A DNA stretch of 64,000 nt from NCBI GenBank assembly GCA_009377525.1, contig WHTW01000008.1:430-64429 (forward strand), written 5' to 3'. The position numbers and the translations under genes were made by a program. The stretch comes from Rhodospirillales bacterium (GTDB lineage: Bacteria; Pseudomonadota; Alphaproteobacteria; Reyranellales; Reyranellaceae). This document shows positions 33,935 through 43,234 of the stretch, one piece after another. The notes beneath the pieces were generated by a model. The model was given only the letters and a program-made list of their open reading frames with translations, had not been told where the DNA came from and ran no database searches. The stretch's first letter is position 1. Each line of letters begins with the position of its first letter.

Positions 33935-36775
33935 CTACTCCGCAGCCACCTTGGCGATGCGCCGGCTGTGCTCGGCCTGCTCGGCGTACTCGCGCTGCCA
34001 GTCGCTGGGCCCGTTGGACGGCGAGACCTGCACGGCGGTCACCTTGTACTCGGGGCAATTGGTCGCCCAGTCCGAGAACTCGGTGGTGACGACGTTGGCC
34101 TGCGTGTCGGGATGGTGGAAGGTCGTATAGACCACGCCCGGCGCCACGCGATCGGTGATCCTGGCGCGCAGCGCCGTGCCGCCCGCCCGGCTGTCGAGCT
34201 TCACCCAGTCGCCATCGCGCACGCCGCGTTCCTCGGCATCGTGCGGATGGATTTCCAGCACATCCTCCTCGTGCCAAATCACGTTGTCGGTGCGCCGTGT
34301 CTGGGCGCCGACATTGTACTGGCTGAGGATGCGGCCGGTGGTCAGCAGCAGCGGGAAACGCGGGCCGACCTTCTCATCTGTCGGCACGTACTCGGTGATC
34401 ATGAAGTTGCCTTTGCCGCGGGCGAAGCCACCGATATGCATGACCGGCGTGCCAAGCGGCGCCTTTTCGTTGCACGGCCACTGGACGGAGCCGACCTTGT
34501 CGAGAAGCTCGAACGAGACGCCGGCGAAGGTCGGCGTCAGCCGGGCGATCTCGTCCATGATCTCGGAGGGATGGCTGTAGGGCATCTCGAAGCCCATCGC
34601 CTTGGCGATGGCGAGCGTGATCTCCCAGTCGGCCATGCCGTTCTTGGGCGTCATCACCTTGCGCACGCGGTTGATGCGGCGCTCGGCGTTGGTGAAGGTG
34701 CCGTCCTTCTCGAGGAAGGTCGAGCCCGGCAGGAAGACGTGGGCGTAGTTCGCGGTCTCGTTCAGGAACAGATCCTGCACGACGACGCATTCCATCGCCG
34801 CAAGGGCTGCCTGGACGTGCTTGGTGTTGGGATCGGACTGCAGGATGTCCTCGCCCTGCACGTAGATGCCCTTGAAAGTGCCGTCGATCGCCGCATCGAA
34901 CATGTTGGGGATGCGGAGCCCTGGCTCGGCATCGAGCGGGCGGCCCCACAGCTTCTCGAACATGGCGCGCGTGGCGTCGTCGGAGATATGGCGGTAGCCC
35001 GAGAGCTCGTGCGGGAAGCTACCCATGTCGCACGAGCCCTGGACGTTGTTCTGGCCGCGCAGCGGGTTCACGCCGACGCCGGGACGGCCGAGATTGCCGG
35101 TTGCCATGGCGAGGTTGGCGAGCCCCATCACGGCCGTGGTGCCTTGGCTGTGCTCGGTGACGCCGAGGCCATAGTAGATCGCGCTGTTCTTGCCCGAGGC
35201 ATAGAGCCGGGCGGCACCGCGGATTGCGTCTGCCGACACGCCGGCAATCAGGCCGACGGTTTCGGGACTGTTCTGCGGCCCCGACACGAAGGCGGCCCAA
35301 TGCTCGAAAGCGCTGGGGTCACAGTACTCGCGGACGAACTTCTCGTTCGCCAGGCCCTCGGTGACGATGACATGAGCGATGGCGTTCAGGATGGCGGCAT
35401 TGGTGCCCGGACGAAGCGGCAGGTGATGCTGGGCTTCGATGTGCGGGGTGCGCACGAGATCAATGCGTCGCGGATCGATGATGATCAGCTTGGCGCCTTG
35501 GCGCAGCCGCTTCTTCATGCGCGAGGCGAACACCGGATGGGCGTCGGTCGGGTTGGCGCCGATGATCAGGACGACGTCGGTATGCTCGACCGAGTCGAAG
35601 TCCTGCGTGCCCGCCGAGGTGCCGAAGGTGGTCTTGAGGCCATAGCCGGTGGGCGAATGGCAGACCCGGGCGCAGGTATCGACGTTGTTGTTGCCGAAGC
35701 CGCCGCGCACCAGCTTCTGCACCAGGTAAGTCTCCTCGTTGGTGCAGCGCGAGGAGGTGATGCCACCGATCGCCAGCCGGCCGTACCTGGCCTGCAGACG
35801 CTTGAACTCCGAGGCGACGCGCCCGATCGCCACTTCCCATGTCACTTCGCACCACGGCTGGTCGATGGTCTCGCGGATCATCGGCTTCAGGATGCGCTCG
35901 CGATGATTGGCATAGCCCCAGGCGAACCGGCCTTTCACGCACGAATGGCCGCGATTGGCCTTGCCGTCCTTGTAGGGGACCATGCGCACCAGCTCCTCGC
36001 CGCGCATCTCGGCCTTGAAGCTGCAGCCGACGCCGCAATAGGCGCAGGTCGTCACCACCGAATGCTCGGGCACGCCGATGTCGATGACACTCTTCTCCGA
36101 CAGCGTTGCGGTCGGGCAGGCCTGCACGCAGGCGCCGCACGACACGCATTCCGAATCGACGAACGACTCGGCCATGCCAGCCGACACCTTGGAGTCGAAG
36201 CCGCGACCCTGGATGGTAAGCGCAAACGTGCCCTGCACTTCCTCGCAGGCGCGCACGCAGCGTGAGCAGACGATGCACTTCGACGGATCGAAGGTGAAAT
36301 ACGGGTTGGACTCGTCCTTGGCCTGCCTGGTGTGGTTCTCGCCGTCGTAGCCGTAGCGTACGTCGCGCAGGCCGACGGCGCCCGCCATGTCCTGCAATTC
36401 GCAGTCGCCGTTGGCCGCACAAGTCAGGCAGTCGAGCGGATGGTCGGAGATGTAGAGCTCCATCACGCCCTTGCGGATCTGCTTCAGTCGCTCGGTCTGG
36501 GTCGACACCACCATGCCGTTGCCGACGGGCGTGGTGCACGAAGCGGGCGTGCCGGGGCGACCCTGGATCTCAACCAGGCAGAGCCGGCACGATCCGAACG
36601 CGTCGACCGAGTCGGTGGCGCAGAGCTTGGGCACCTGGGTGCCGATATCCATCGCCGCGCGCATGATCGAGGTGCCGGCGGGCACCGTGACGGCCTGGCC
36701 GTCGATGGTGAGGGTCACCATCTCGGACGACTTGCTGGCTGGCGTGCCGTAATCGGTCTCGTGAACGAGAGACAT
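33935..36775 (-). CDS. fdsA: NAD-dependent formate dehydrogenase alpha subunit (Mo, multi-Fe-S)
   Basis: A 946-aa catalytic subunit oxidising formate to CO2 in the cytoplasm. The N-terminal 2Fe-2S domain is FGSCRLCLVEIQG. Next come the NuoG-type His/Cys cluster region (HPLDCLTCAANGDC), two 4Fe-4S ferredoxin sets (CIVCSRCVRACEEVQG, CVSCGACVQACPTATL) and the CAYCGVGCSF cluster. The bis-MGD domain has molybdenum ligand Cys372 in CARVCHSPTG, so a cysteine rather than selenocysteine enzyme, with the adjacent catalytic His. The start has AAGGAG. Electrons pass to NAD+ through FdsB and FdsG. Confidence 0.95.
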   Translation of the reverse strand: MSLVHETDYGTPASKSSEMVTLTIDGQAVTVPAGTSIMRAAMDIGTQVPKLCATDSVDAFGSCRLCLVEIQGRPGTPASCTTPVGNGMVVSTQTERLKQIRKGVMELYISDHPLDCLTCAANGDCELQDMAGAVGLRDVRYGYDGENHTRQAKDESNPYFTFDPSKCIVCSRCVRACEEVQGTFALTIQGRGFDSKVSAGMAESFVDSECVSCGACVQACPTATLSEKSVIDIGVPEHSVVTTCAYCGVGCSFKAEMRGEELVRMVPYKDGKANRGHSCVKGRFAWGYANHRERILKPMIRETIDQPWCEVTWEVAIGRVASEFKRLQARYGRLAIGGITSSRCTNEETYLVQKLVRGGFGNNNVDTCARVCHSPTGYGLKTTFGTSAGTQDFDSVEHTDVVLIIGANPTDAHPVFASRMKKRLRQGAKLIIIDPRRIDLVRTPHIEAQHHLPLRPGTNAAILNAIAHVIVTEGLANEKFVREYCDPSAFEHWAAFVSGPQNSPETVGLIAGVSADAIRGAARLYASGKNSAIYYGLGVTEHSQGTTAVMGLANLAMATGNLGRPGVGVNPLRGQNNVQGSCDMGSFPHELSGYRHISDDATRAMFEKLWGRPLDAEPGLRIPNMFDAAIDGTFKGIYVQGEDILQSDPNTKHVQAALAAMECVVVQDLFLNETANYAHVFLPGSTFLEKDGTFTNAERRINRVRKVMTPKNGMADWEITLAIAKAMGFEMPYSHPSEIMDEIARLTPTFAGVSFELLDKVGSVQWPCNEKAPLGTPVMHIGGFARGKGNFMITEYVPTDEKVGPRFPLLLTTGRILSQYNVGAQTRRTDNVIWHEEDVLEIHPHDAEERGVRDGDWVKLDSRAGGTALRARITDRVAPGVVYTTFHHPDTQANVVTTEFSDWATNCPEYKVTAVQVSPSNGPSDWQREYAEQAEHSRRIAKVAAE

Positions 36776-36785
36776 GGCCTGCTCC

Positions 36786-38339
36786 TTATTCCGCCGCGGC
36801 CTTGAGGCCAGATTTGCTGGGGTCTTGGCGGTCGAAATCCTCGGGGAAATGCCGGATGGCGCTCATCACCGGATAGGGCGTGAAGCCGCCAAGGGCGCAT
36901 AGCGAGCCGAACTTCAGCGTCTGACAGAGGTCGGTGATCAGCGCGAGATTGGCCTCGACGCGCTCGCCGCGGATGATCTTGTCCATGGTCTCCGTGCCGC
37001 GCACCGAGCCGATGCGGCAGGGCGTGCACTTGCCGCAGGATTCGATGGCGCAGAATTCCAGCGCGAAGCGTGCCTGATGGGCCATGTCGACCGTGTCGTC
37101 GAACACCACGACGCCGCCATGGCCGATCAGCCCATCGAGGGCAGCAAAGGCCTCGTAGTCGAAGGGCGTGTCGAACAGCTTGCGTGGGAAGTAGGCGCCC
37201 AATGGACCGCCGACCTGGACGGCGCGCGCCGGCCGGCCGGTGCAGGTGCCGCCGCCGATATCCTCGACGATCTCGCCCAGGGTCAGGCCAAAGGCCGCCT
37301 CGAACAGGCCGCCATGCTTGGCGTTTCCGGCGAGCTGGATCGGCATGGTGCCGCGCGAGCGGCCCATGCCCAGGGCGGCATAGTGCTCCGCGCCGTCCGC
37401 CAGGATGGCGGGCACTGTCGCGAGCGAGATCAAGTTATTGATGACCGTGGGCTTGCCGAACAAGCCCTTGTGCGCCGGCAAGGGCGGCTTGGCTCGCACC
37501 TGGCCGCGCTTGCCTTCGAGGCTTTCCAGCAGCGAGGTCTCCTCGCCGCAGACATAGGCGCCGGCGCCGACGCGCACTTCCAGGTCAAACTTGGCTTCGG
37601 CGCCTAAGAGGCCCTCGCGCTCGGCCAACACGATGGCGTGCTCCATGACGCGGATGGCGTCGGGATACTCGGAGCGGACGTAGATGTAGCCCTTGGTCGC
37701 GCCGACCGCGAAGCCCGCGATCGCCATGCCCTCGATCAGCAGGAAGGGATCGCCCTCCATGATCATGCGGTCGGCATAGGTGCCCGAATCGCCTTCGTCG
37801 GCATTGCAGACGATGTATTTCCGGTCGGCCGCGGTGTCGGCGACGGTCTTCCACTTGATGCCAGTCGGGAAGCCCGCGCCGCCGCGGCCGCGCAGGCCCG
37901 ACTTGGTGACGGCCTCGACTGTCGCCGCAGGACCAATGCTGCGGGCCCGCTCGAGGCCGCGCCATCCACCATGAGCGCGATAGTCCGCCAAGGACAGCGG
38001 ATCGACGATGCCGCAGCGGGCGAAGGTGATTCGCGTCTGGCGCTTGAGGAAGGGAATGTCCTCCGGCCTGCCGACGCAAAGCGGATGCGAAGCTGCCGGC
38101 ATGCCGTCAACGAACAAGCCCGGCACGTCCTTGGCCGTCACAGGCCCGAAGCCAACGCGAACACCACCGATCTCGACTTCGATCAGAGGTTCCAGCCAGA
38201 ACAGGCCACGCGAGCCGGTGCGCACCACCTCGACGGCGAGTCCCTGGCGCTTGGCCTCGTCGGCGATCGCGGCCGCAACCTTGTCGGCGCCGACGGCGCG
38301 GGCCGCGGCGTCGCGGGGAACGAAGATGCGCGTGGCCAT
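36786..38339 (-). CDS. fdsB: Formate dehydrogenase beta subunit (FMN/NADH module)
   Basis: A 517-aa NuoF-like subunit carrying the NAD-reducing site. A thioredoxin-like N-terminal domain (~110 aa) precedes the FMN/NAD region GLRGRGGAGFPTGIKWK, NADEGDSGTYADR and GAGAYVCGEETSLLESLEG. The C-terminal 4Fe-4S site is ESCGKCTPCRIGS with a further Cys in LCALGG. FMN accepts electrons from the Fe-S chain of FdsA and reduces NAD+. Its start shares one base with the fdsG stop (TGATG), and fdsA follows after 10 nt, indicating one polycistronic mRNA. Confidence 0.95.
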   Translation of the reverse strand: MATRIFVPRDAAARAVGADKVAAAIADEAKRQGLAVEVVRTGSRGLFWLEPLIEVEIGGVRVGFGPVTAKDVPGLFVDGMPAASHPLCVGRPEDIPFLKRQTRITFARCGIVDPLSLADYRAHGGWRGLERARSIGPAATVEAVTKSGLRGRGGAGFPTGIKWKTVADTAADRKYIVCNADEGDSGTYADRMIMEGDPFLLIEGMAIAGFAVGATKGYIYVRSEYPDAIRVMEHAIVLAEREGLLGAEAKFDLEVRVGAGAYVCGEETSLLESLEGKRGQVRAKPPLPAHKGLFGKPTVINNLISLATVPAILADGAEHYAALGMGRSRGTMPIQLAGNAKHGGLFEAAFGLTLGEIVEDIGGGTCTGRPARAVQVGGPLGAYFPRKLFDTPFDYEAFAALDGLIGHGGVVVFDDTVDMAHQARFALEFCAIESCGKCTPCRIGSVRGTETMDKIIRGERVEANLALITDLCQTLKFGSLCALGGFTPYPVMSAIRHFPEDFDRQDPSKSGLKAAAE

Positions 38340-38800
38340 CAGCCGACCTCGCGCGCGATGTCGTCGATCGAGGCCGACGTCAGCCGCCCCATCGGTTCAC
38401 CGTCGAGCATTGCCGAAGGTCCCGAGGCACAGAGGCCCAGGCAATAGGTGGCTTCGACGGTGAGACGTCCGTCGGGTGTCGTGCCGCCCCACTCCAGGCC
38501 GAAGCGATCCAGGATCTGTTGTGCAAGCTTCTCGCCATTGACCGACTGGCAGGCTTCGGCGCGACACAGCTTCAGCACATGCCGACCGGCCGGCGCCTCC
38601 CGGAAGTCGTGATAGAAGGAGACGACGCCATGCACCTCGGCGCGCGTCAGGTTGAGGGCATGGGCGATGAACGGCACGGCCGGCGCCGGCACATGGCCAA
38701 ACGCGGCCTGCATGTCGTGCAGGATGGGCAGCAACGCACCTTCGCGACCCGTGTGGCGACGGATGATGTCGTTGGCCTGCGCTTCGCTCCACGCCGCCAT
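38339..38800 (-). CDS. fdsG: Formate dehydrogenase gamma subunit (2Fe-2S, NuoE-like)
   Basis: A 153-aa NuoE-like subunit. GALLPILHDMQAAFGHVP and VHGVVSFYHDFRE are the conserved helical part. The thioredoxin-fold 2Fe-2S site is formed by the Cys pair in LCRAEAC (C-x4-C) and the pair in YCLGLC (C-x3-C). It is the first gene of the fds operon. ATG 38800 has TTGGAG six bases upstream; the longer TTG start at 38812 is less likely. The ~200 nt upstream contain repeated CTATC motifs that may be regulator sites. Confidence 0.93.
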   Translation of the reverse strand: MAAWSEAQANDIIRRHTGREGALLPILHDMQAAFGHVPAPAVPFIAHALNLTRAEVHGVVSFYHDFREAPAGRHVLKLCRAEACQSVNGEKLAQQILDRFGLEWGGTTPDGRLTVEATYCLGLCASGPSAMLDGEPMGRLTSASIDDIAREVG

Positions 38801-38895
38801 GTTGAACTCCAATGGCTACCGGCCGAACATCCGGCCATCGCTGCCTAGCTATTGAGCCCTGGTCAGCCAGCACACAATAAAGCTGATGCGTGCTG

Positions 38896-38946
38896 CGATA
38901 GAACAAATCTATCGATTTTGAAGGCTATCGCCAACTTTACCTATCA
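38896..38946. promoter_or_regulatory. Repeated CTATC(G/A) operator-like array upstream of fdsG
   Basis: A 6-bp inverted repeat CGATAG-N7-CTATCG (38896-38914) contains ATAG-N7-CTAT, the form bound by OxyR-type LysR regulators. CTATC recurs at 38909, 38925 and 38941, exactly 16 bp apart (CTATCG, CTATCG, CTATCA). The block is AT-rich and lies 96-146 nt upstream of the fdsG start and just after the lysR gene. It could be the binding site of that LysR protein or another fds activator. This is inspection only. Confidence 0.45.
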
Positions 38947-38998
38947 TGGTGCTCTATATCTGGCGCCGTTTAGATGGTGCAATACTATATATTGATTT

Positions 38999-39889
38999 TC
39001 AGCCCATGGTCTTCGCCAGATGGCTCGCCTCGGCCACCAAAGCCGAGGCCAGAGGCGTCATAGGTTCACGCGGCGGCACCACCAGCCCGATCTGGTGGAC
39101 GGCCTCCGGCTCGATGATCGGGATAGACCGCAGGCGTTCGGTCAGGCCGAGCGTATCGGCCAGCTTCTCCGGCATCACGCTCGCCCAGCGCCCGGTGCGG
39201 ACGTGCGAGAACAGCACGATCATGGAGTTGGATTCGAGTGTCGGCTCGGGCCGGCTGCCGGCAGCGTGCAGGAGGCTGTCGATGATGCGCCGGTTCTGCA
39301 TGTCCGGGGTCAGCAGGCATAGCGGGATGCGCCCGACCTCGGCCCAGGTGACCTTGTCGCGTTCGCCCAACGGGCTGTCGGCCGAGGTCAGGAGCCGGTA
39401 CTGCTCGAGATAGAGCGGCACGGCGCGCATGCGGCCCAGCGGTTCATTGTCGATGTAGGTCAGGCCGGCATCGACCTCGAGATTTTCAAGCATCGACAGG
39501 ACATCGGCCGAAGTCCTCGACAGGATCGTGAACTTCACATTGGGATGCTTGGCCCGATAGGGCGTAGTCAGGGCCGATACCATGGCCAGTGCCGTGGGTA
39601 CGGCCGCGATCTTCAGGTGACCACTCAACCCCTGCTTGAGAGTGCGTACCTCCTCGCGCATGGCCCGCGCGTCGGCGACGATGGTGCGCGCCCAGTCCAG
39701 CACGCGCTCGCCCTCGGCGGTGAAGCCCAGGAAGCGCGACGTGCGCTGCACAAGCATGACACCCAGCGTGTCTTCGAGCTGCTTGATCCCTGCGGAAAAG
39801 GTCGGCTGGGTCACGCCGCACTGCTCGGCGGCCTTGCCGAAGTTCTTTTCCCGCGCCAAGGCGATGAGGAACTCGAGCTTGTCGATCAT
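38999..39889 (-). CDS. LysR-family transcriptional regulator
   Basis: A 296-aa LysR regulator. The winged HTH occupies residues ~1-60 (KLEFLIALAREKNFGKAAEQ, GVTQPTFSAGIKQLEDTLGV, LVQRTSRFLGFTAEG). An effector-binding domain follows (GHLKIAAVPTALAMVSALTT, LPLYLEQYRLL-like core, GRWASVMPEKLADTLGL). ATG 39889 gives the canonical N-terminus; a longer frame adds 20 residues. It sits upstream of fdsGBAD on the same strand and is divergent from the tripartite transporter receptor gene, so it could control either. The effector is unknown, possibly formate or a carboxylate. Confidence 0.87.
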   Translation of the reverse strand: MIDKLEFLIALAREKNFGKAAEQCGVTQPTFSAGIKQLEDTLGVMLVQRTSRFLGFTAEGERVLDWARTIVADARAMREEVRTLKQGLSGHLKIAAVPTALAMVSALTTPYRAKHPNVKFTILSRTSADVLSMLENLEVDAGLTYIDNEPLGRMRAVPLYLEQYRLLTSADSPLGERDKVTWAEVGRIPLCLLTPDMQNRRIIDSLLHAAGSRPEPTLESNSMIVLFSHVRTGRWASVMPEKLADTLGLTERLRSIPIIEPEAVHQIGLVVPPREPMTPLASALVAEASHLAKTMG

Positions 39890-39978
39890 TGGTTCGTCGG
39901 CGCTCGACCCGTCACCGGGATCATTGTAGAGTTTTTCCAGAACTAGCACAAAAAAGTGCTTCGGGAGGAACCATCGTC

Positions 39979-40989
39979 ATGACCCATACGCTTCGTTCGC
40001 GAGTGGTCGCTGTCGCCATGACTGCACTCGCCGCTGGCCTCTACGTCACACCGGCATCCGCCTGGGAACCTACGCGTAACGTCGAATTCATCGTGCCCGC
40101 CGGCACCGGCGGCGGCGCCGACCAGATGGCGCGCATGATCCAGGGGATCGTCACCAAGCACAACCTGATGAAGCAGAGCGTGGTGGTGATCAACAAGGCC
40201 GGCGGCGCCGGCGGCGAAGGCTTCCTGGACATCAAGAATTCCAAGGGCAATCCCAACAAGCTGGTGATCACGCTCTCGAACCTGTTCACCACGCCGCTTG
40301 CCACCGGCATTCCCTTCTCGTGGAAGGAGATGACGCCGGTCGCCATGCTGGCGCTCGACGAGTTCGTGCTGTGGGTCAATGCCGATTCGCCTTACAAGAC
40401 GGTCGCCGAGCTGGTGGCCGCCATCAAGGCGGCCCCTCCGGGCAAATTCAAGATGGGTGGCACGGGTTCCAAGCAGGAGGACCAGATCATCACCGTCGCG
40501 CTCGAGAAGGCGACCGGCACCAAGTTCACCTACGTGCCCTACAAGGGCGGCGGCGAGGTCGCGGTCCAGCTCGTCGGCAAGCATGTCGACATGACCGTCA
40601 ACAACCCGATCGAAGGGGTGGCCCAGTGGCGCGCCGGCAAGGTCCGCCCGCTCTGCGTGTTCGACAGCAAGCCGCTCGCCGGCAAGGCCAAGATCGCTGG
40701 CGACCTGTCGTGGTCGAGCATCCCAACCTGCAAGTCGCAGGGTCTCGACATCGAATACCTGATGCTGCGCGGCGTGTTCATGCCCGCGAACGTGCCGAAG
40801 GACGCGGTCGACTACTATGTCGAGCTGTTCAAGAAGGTGCGCGCGACGCCGGAATGGGCGCAGCTCATGGCCGACGGCGCCTTCAATCAATCGTTCATGA
40901 CCGGTGCCGACTACACCAAGTGGGTCGAGGGCGAGGAGAAACGCCATCGCAACCTGATGAAGGAAGCGGGCTTCCTCGCAACGAATTGA
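39979..40989 (+). CDS. Tripartite tricarboxylate transporter receptor (Bug/TctC family)
   Basis: A 336-aa periplasmic binding protein. The signal peptide RVVAVAMTALAAGLYVTPASA precedes the mature WEPTRNVEFIVPAGTGGGAD. VVVINKAGGAGGEGFLDIK is the Bug ligand-loop region, and FTYVPYKGGGEVAVQLVGKH is the second loop. Start ATG 39979 has GGGAGGAA. It is followed by tctB and tctA, giving a full high-affinity TTT uptake system. The ligand is not readable from sequence; position between fds and oxalate genes suggests a small carboxylate. Confidence 0.9.
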   Translation: MTHTLRSRVVAVAMTALAAGLYVTPASAWEPTRNVEFIVPAGTGGGADQMARMIQGIVTKHNLMKQSVVVINKAGGAGGEGFLDIKNSKGNPNKLVITLSNLFTTPLATGIPFSWKEMTPVAMLALDEFVLWVNADSPYKTVAELVAAIKAAPPGKFKMGGTGSKQEDQIITVALEKATGTKFTYVPYKGGGEVAVQLVGKHVDMTVNNPIEGVAQWRAGKVRPLCVFDSKPLAGKAKIAGDLSWSSIPTCKSQGLDIEYLMLRGVFMPANVPKDAVDYYVELFKKVRATPEWAQLMADGAFNQSFMTGADYTKWVEGEEKRHRNLMKEAGFLATN

Positions 40990-41070
40990 TCACAAATTCC
41001 AGACCAACCTTGCCGGGAGCGACGCCATCCTCCCGGCATTGTTTTGCCGAGCACTGAAGGGCAAGGGTTC

Positions 41071-41571
41071 ATGTCGGATTCCCCTGACGGTCAATCCTCC
41101 GGGCCGCGTCAGCATCTCGTCGAAGTCGGCGTTGCCGCCTTCATGGTCCTGTTGGGCATCATCGCCATCATCGGCAGCCTGCGTGTCGGCACCGGCTGGG
41201 GGGCGGAAGGTCCCAAGTCGGGCTTCTTCCCCTTCTGGATCGGCCTGATCGTCGTCGGCACCAGCCTCTACAACATGGTGCGCGCCTACACCCACGGCAG
41301 CCGCAAACTGTTCGCGAGCTGGATGCAGATCGCACAGGTCCTCAAGGTAGTGCTGCCGCTCACGATCTATGTCGGCGTCATCCCGTGGATCGGCATCTAT
41401 CTCGCGTCGGCATTGCTGATCGCCGGCTTCATGCGTTGGATCGGCCGCTACGGCTGGCTGCTGACCTTGGCCATCAGCATCGGCCTGCCGGTGGTGACGT
41501 ACTTCACGTTCGAGATGTGGTTCCTCGTGCCCCTGCCCAAGGGGCCGATCGAGGACATGCTCGGCCTCTAG
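41071..41571 (+). CDS. tctB: Tripartite tricarboxylate transporter small membrane subunit
   Basis: A 166-aa protein with four hydrophobic segments (VGVAAFMVLLGIIAIIGSL, FFPFWIGLIVVGTSLYNM, VVLPLTIYVGVIPWIGIY, LLTLAISIGLPVVTYFTFEM), matching the TctB family. GPKSGFFPFWIG is a family signature. TctB pairs with the large TctA permease. ATG 41071 is chosen over the TTG at 41044 for its position relative to the first helix. It lies 81 nt after the receptor gene and 28 nt before tctA. Confidence 0.88.
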   Translation: MSDSPDGQSSGPRQHLVEVGVAAFMVLLGIIAIIGSLRVGTGWGAEGPKSGFFPFWIGLIVVGTSLYNMVRAYTHGSRKLFASWMQIAQVLKVVLPLTIYVGVIPWIGIYLASALLIAGFMRWIGRYGWLLTLAISIGLPVVTYFTFEMWFLVPLPKGPIEDMLGL

Positions 41572-41599
41572 ACCGACAAGAATAAAGGGATCGAAGGGG

Positions 41600-43105
41600 A
41601 TGGAAGCTATTGGCGATCTGATGTCGGGCTTCGCCGTCGTGTTGAGCTGGCAGAACTTCGTCTACATGGTGATCGGCATCGTGCTGGGGGTGATCATCGG
41701 GGTGTTGCCGGGCCTGGGCGGCGCCAATGGCGTAGCGATCCTGCTGCCGCTCACCTTCAGCATGCCACCGACATCGGCCATCATCCTGCTGTCCTGCATC
41801 TACTGGGGAGCGCTGTTCGGCGGCGCCATCACCTCCATTCTGTTCAACATACCGGGCGAGCCGTGGTCGGTGGCCACGACCTTCGACGGCCATCCCATGG
41901 CGCAGAAGGGCCAGGCGGGCGAGGCGCTGACGGCGGCGTTCACCTCGTCCTTCGTCGGTGCGCTGTTCGCCGTCATCGTCATCACTCTTGCGGCGCCGCT
42001 GGTCGCGAGCTTTGCGCTGCAGTTCGGTCCGGCCGAGAAGTTCTCGGTGTTCTTCCTCGCCTTCTGCAGCTTCGTCGGCATGGGCAAGGAGCCGCCGACC
42101 AAGACCATTGCCGCCATGATGCTGGGCTTCGCGTTGGCCGCCGTCGGCACCGATACGGTGACCGGCCAGCTTCGTCTCACCTTCGGCTCGACCGAGCTTT
42201 TGAGCGGCTTCGACTTCCTGGTGGCCGTGATCGGCCTGTTCGGCATCGGCGAGATCCTGCTCACCATGGAGGAAGGGCTCTCCTTCAAGGGCAAGGCCGC
42301 CAGGATCAATGCCGCCGTCGTCTGGCAGACGTGGAAGGAGCTGCCGCGCTACTGGATGACCTCGCTGCGCTCCTGCCTGATCGGCTGCTGGATGGGCATC
42401 ACGCCCGCTGGTGCAACGCCAGCGTCGTTCATGAGCTACGGCATCGCCAAGCGCGCCTCGCGCAGGGGCGACAAGTTCGGCACCGGCGAGATCGAAGGCG
42501 TGGTGGCGCCGGAGACCGCAGCGCACGCCGCGGGCACGTCGGCGCTGCTGCCCATGCTGTCGCTGGGTGTGCCGGGCTCGCCGACCGCCGCCGTGCTGCT
42601 GGGCGGCCTGCTGATCTGGGGCCTGCAGCCCGGGCCATTGCTGTTCGTCGAGCAGAAGGAATTCGTCTGGGGCCTGATCGCCAGCATGTATCTCGGCAAC
42701 ATCGTCGGCCTGATCGTCGTGCTCACGATGGTGCCGTTCTTCGCCGCCATCCTGCGCGTGCCGTTCGGCATCATCGCGCCCATCATCCTGGTGATCTGCG
42801 CCATCGGCGCCTACACCGTGCACAACAACACCTTCGACATCATCATGATGCTGGTGTTCGGCGTCGCCGGCTACTTCCTGAAGAAGTGCAACTACCCGCT
42901 GGCGCCGCTGGTCCTGGCCATCGTGCTGGGCGACAAGGCCGAGGAATCCTTCAGGCAGTCTTTGCTGATCTCGCAAGGTGGCCTGGGAATCTTCTTCTCG
43001 AACGGCCTGGTCAGCACCATCATGGCGCTGGGTCTGGTCGCCCTGTTCTGGCCCGTCCTGTCGAACCTGTACGGCCGCCTGCTGACGCCCGCTCGCCCGA
43101 CATGA
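41600..43105 (+). CDS. tctA: Tripartite tricarboxylate transporter large permease
   Basis: A 501-aa permease with about 11-12 membrane segments. It carries the TctA signatures GVLPGLGGANGVAILLPLT near the N-terminus and the internal repeat GVPGSPTAAVLLGGLLIWGL. IYWGALFGGAITSILFNIPG and KTIAAMMLGFALAAVGTDTV are also diagnostic. It couples uptake to an ion gradient, probably Na+ or H+. Start ATG 41600 has AAGGGG upstream. It is the last gene of the operon; a hairpin (43113-43132) lies just after the stop. Confidence 0.93.
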   Translation: MEAIGDLMSGFAVVLSWQNFVYMVIGIVLGVIIGVLPGLGGANGVAILLPLTFSMPPTSAIILLSCIYWGALFGGAITSILFNIPGEPWSVATTFDGHPMAQKGQAGEALTAAFTSSFVGALFAVIVITLAAPLVASFALQFGPAEKFSVFFLAFCSFVGMGKEPPTKTIAAMMLGFALAAVGTDTVTGQLRLTFGSTELLSGFDFLVAVIGLFGIGEILLTMEEGLSFKGKAARINAAVVWQTWKELPRYWMTSLRSCLIGCWMGITPAGATPASFMSYGIAKRASRRGDKFGTGEIEGVVAPETAAHAAGTSALLPMLSLGVPGSPTAAVLLGGLLIWGLQPGPLLFVEQKEFVWGLIASMYLGNIVGLIVVLTMVPFFAAILRVPFGIIAPIILVICAIGAYTVHNNTFDIIMMLVFGVAGYFLKKCNYPLAPLVLAIVLGDKAEESFRQSLLISQGGLGIFFSNGLVSTIMALGLVALFWPVLSNLYGRLLTPARPT

Positions 43106-43112
43106 GCGAGCG

Positions 43113-43132
43113 CTGTGGCGTCGGTGCCACAG
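43113..43132 (+). terminator. Hairpin after tctA
   Basis: CTGTGGC (43113-43119) pairs perfectly with GCCACAG (43126-43132) around a 6-nt loop, starting 8 nt after the tctA stop. There is no T-run after it, so intrinsic termination would be weak. It may protect the mRNA end. Confidence 0.4.
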
Positions 43133-43234
43133 TGCGACGGCGTCGATCGAGAGATCGTCGAGCCACGCTTGATTCCCGGCGCATCCGCTCTTAGGGTGCG
43201 CGCCCTCGATGCAACCTCAGCCAGGGAGACGTTG

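Noticed and set aside
33782-36265. 827-residue open frame on the plus strand
   Set aside because: Antisense to fdsA, which has all Fe-S and molybdenum motifs.
38801-38998. Possible small gene between fdsG and lysR
   Set aside because: Short frames only, AT-rich, no ribosome site; better explained as a control region.
43133-43234. Possible riboswitch before the ABC exporter
   Set aside because: Some short stems exist, but none of the known riboswitch cores could be matched, and there is no covariation evidence.
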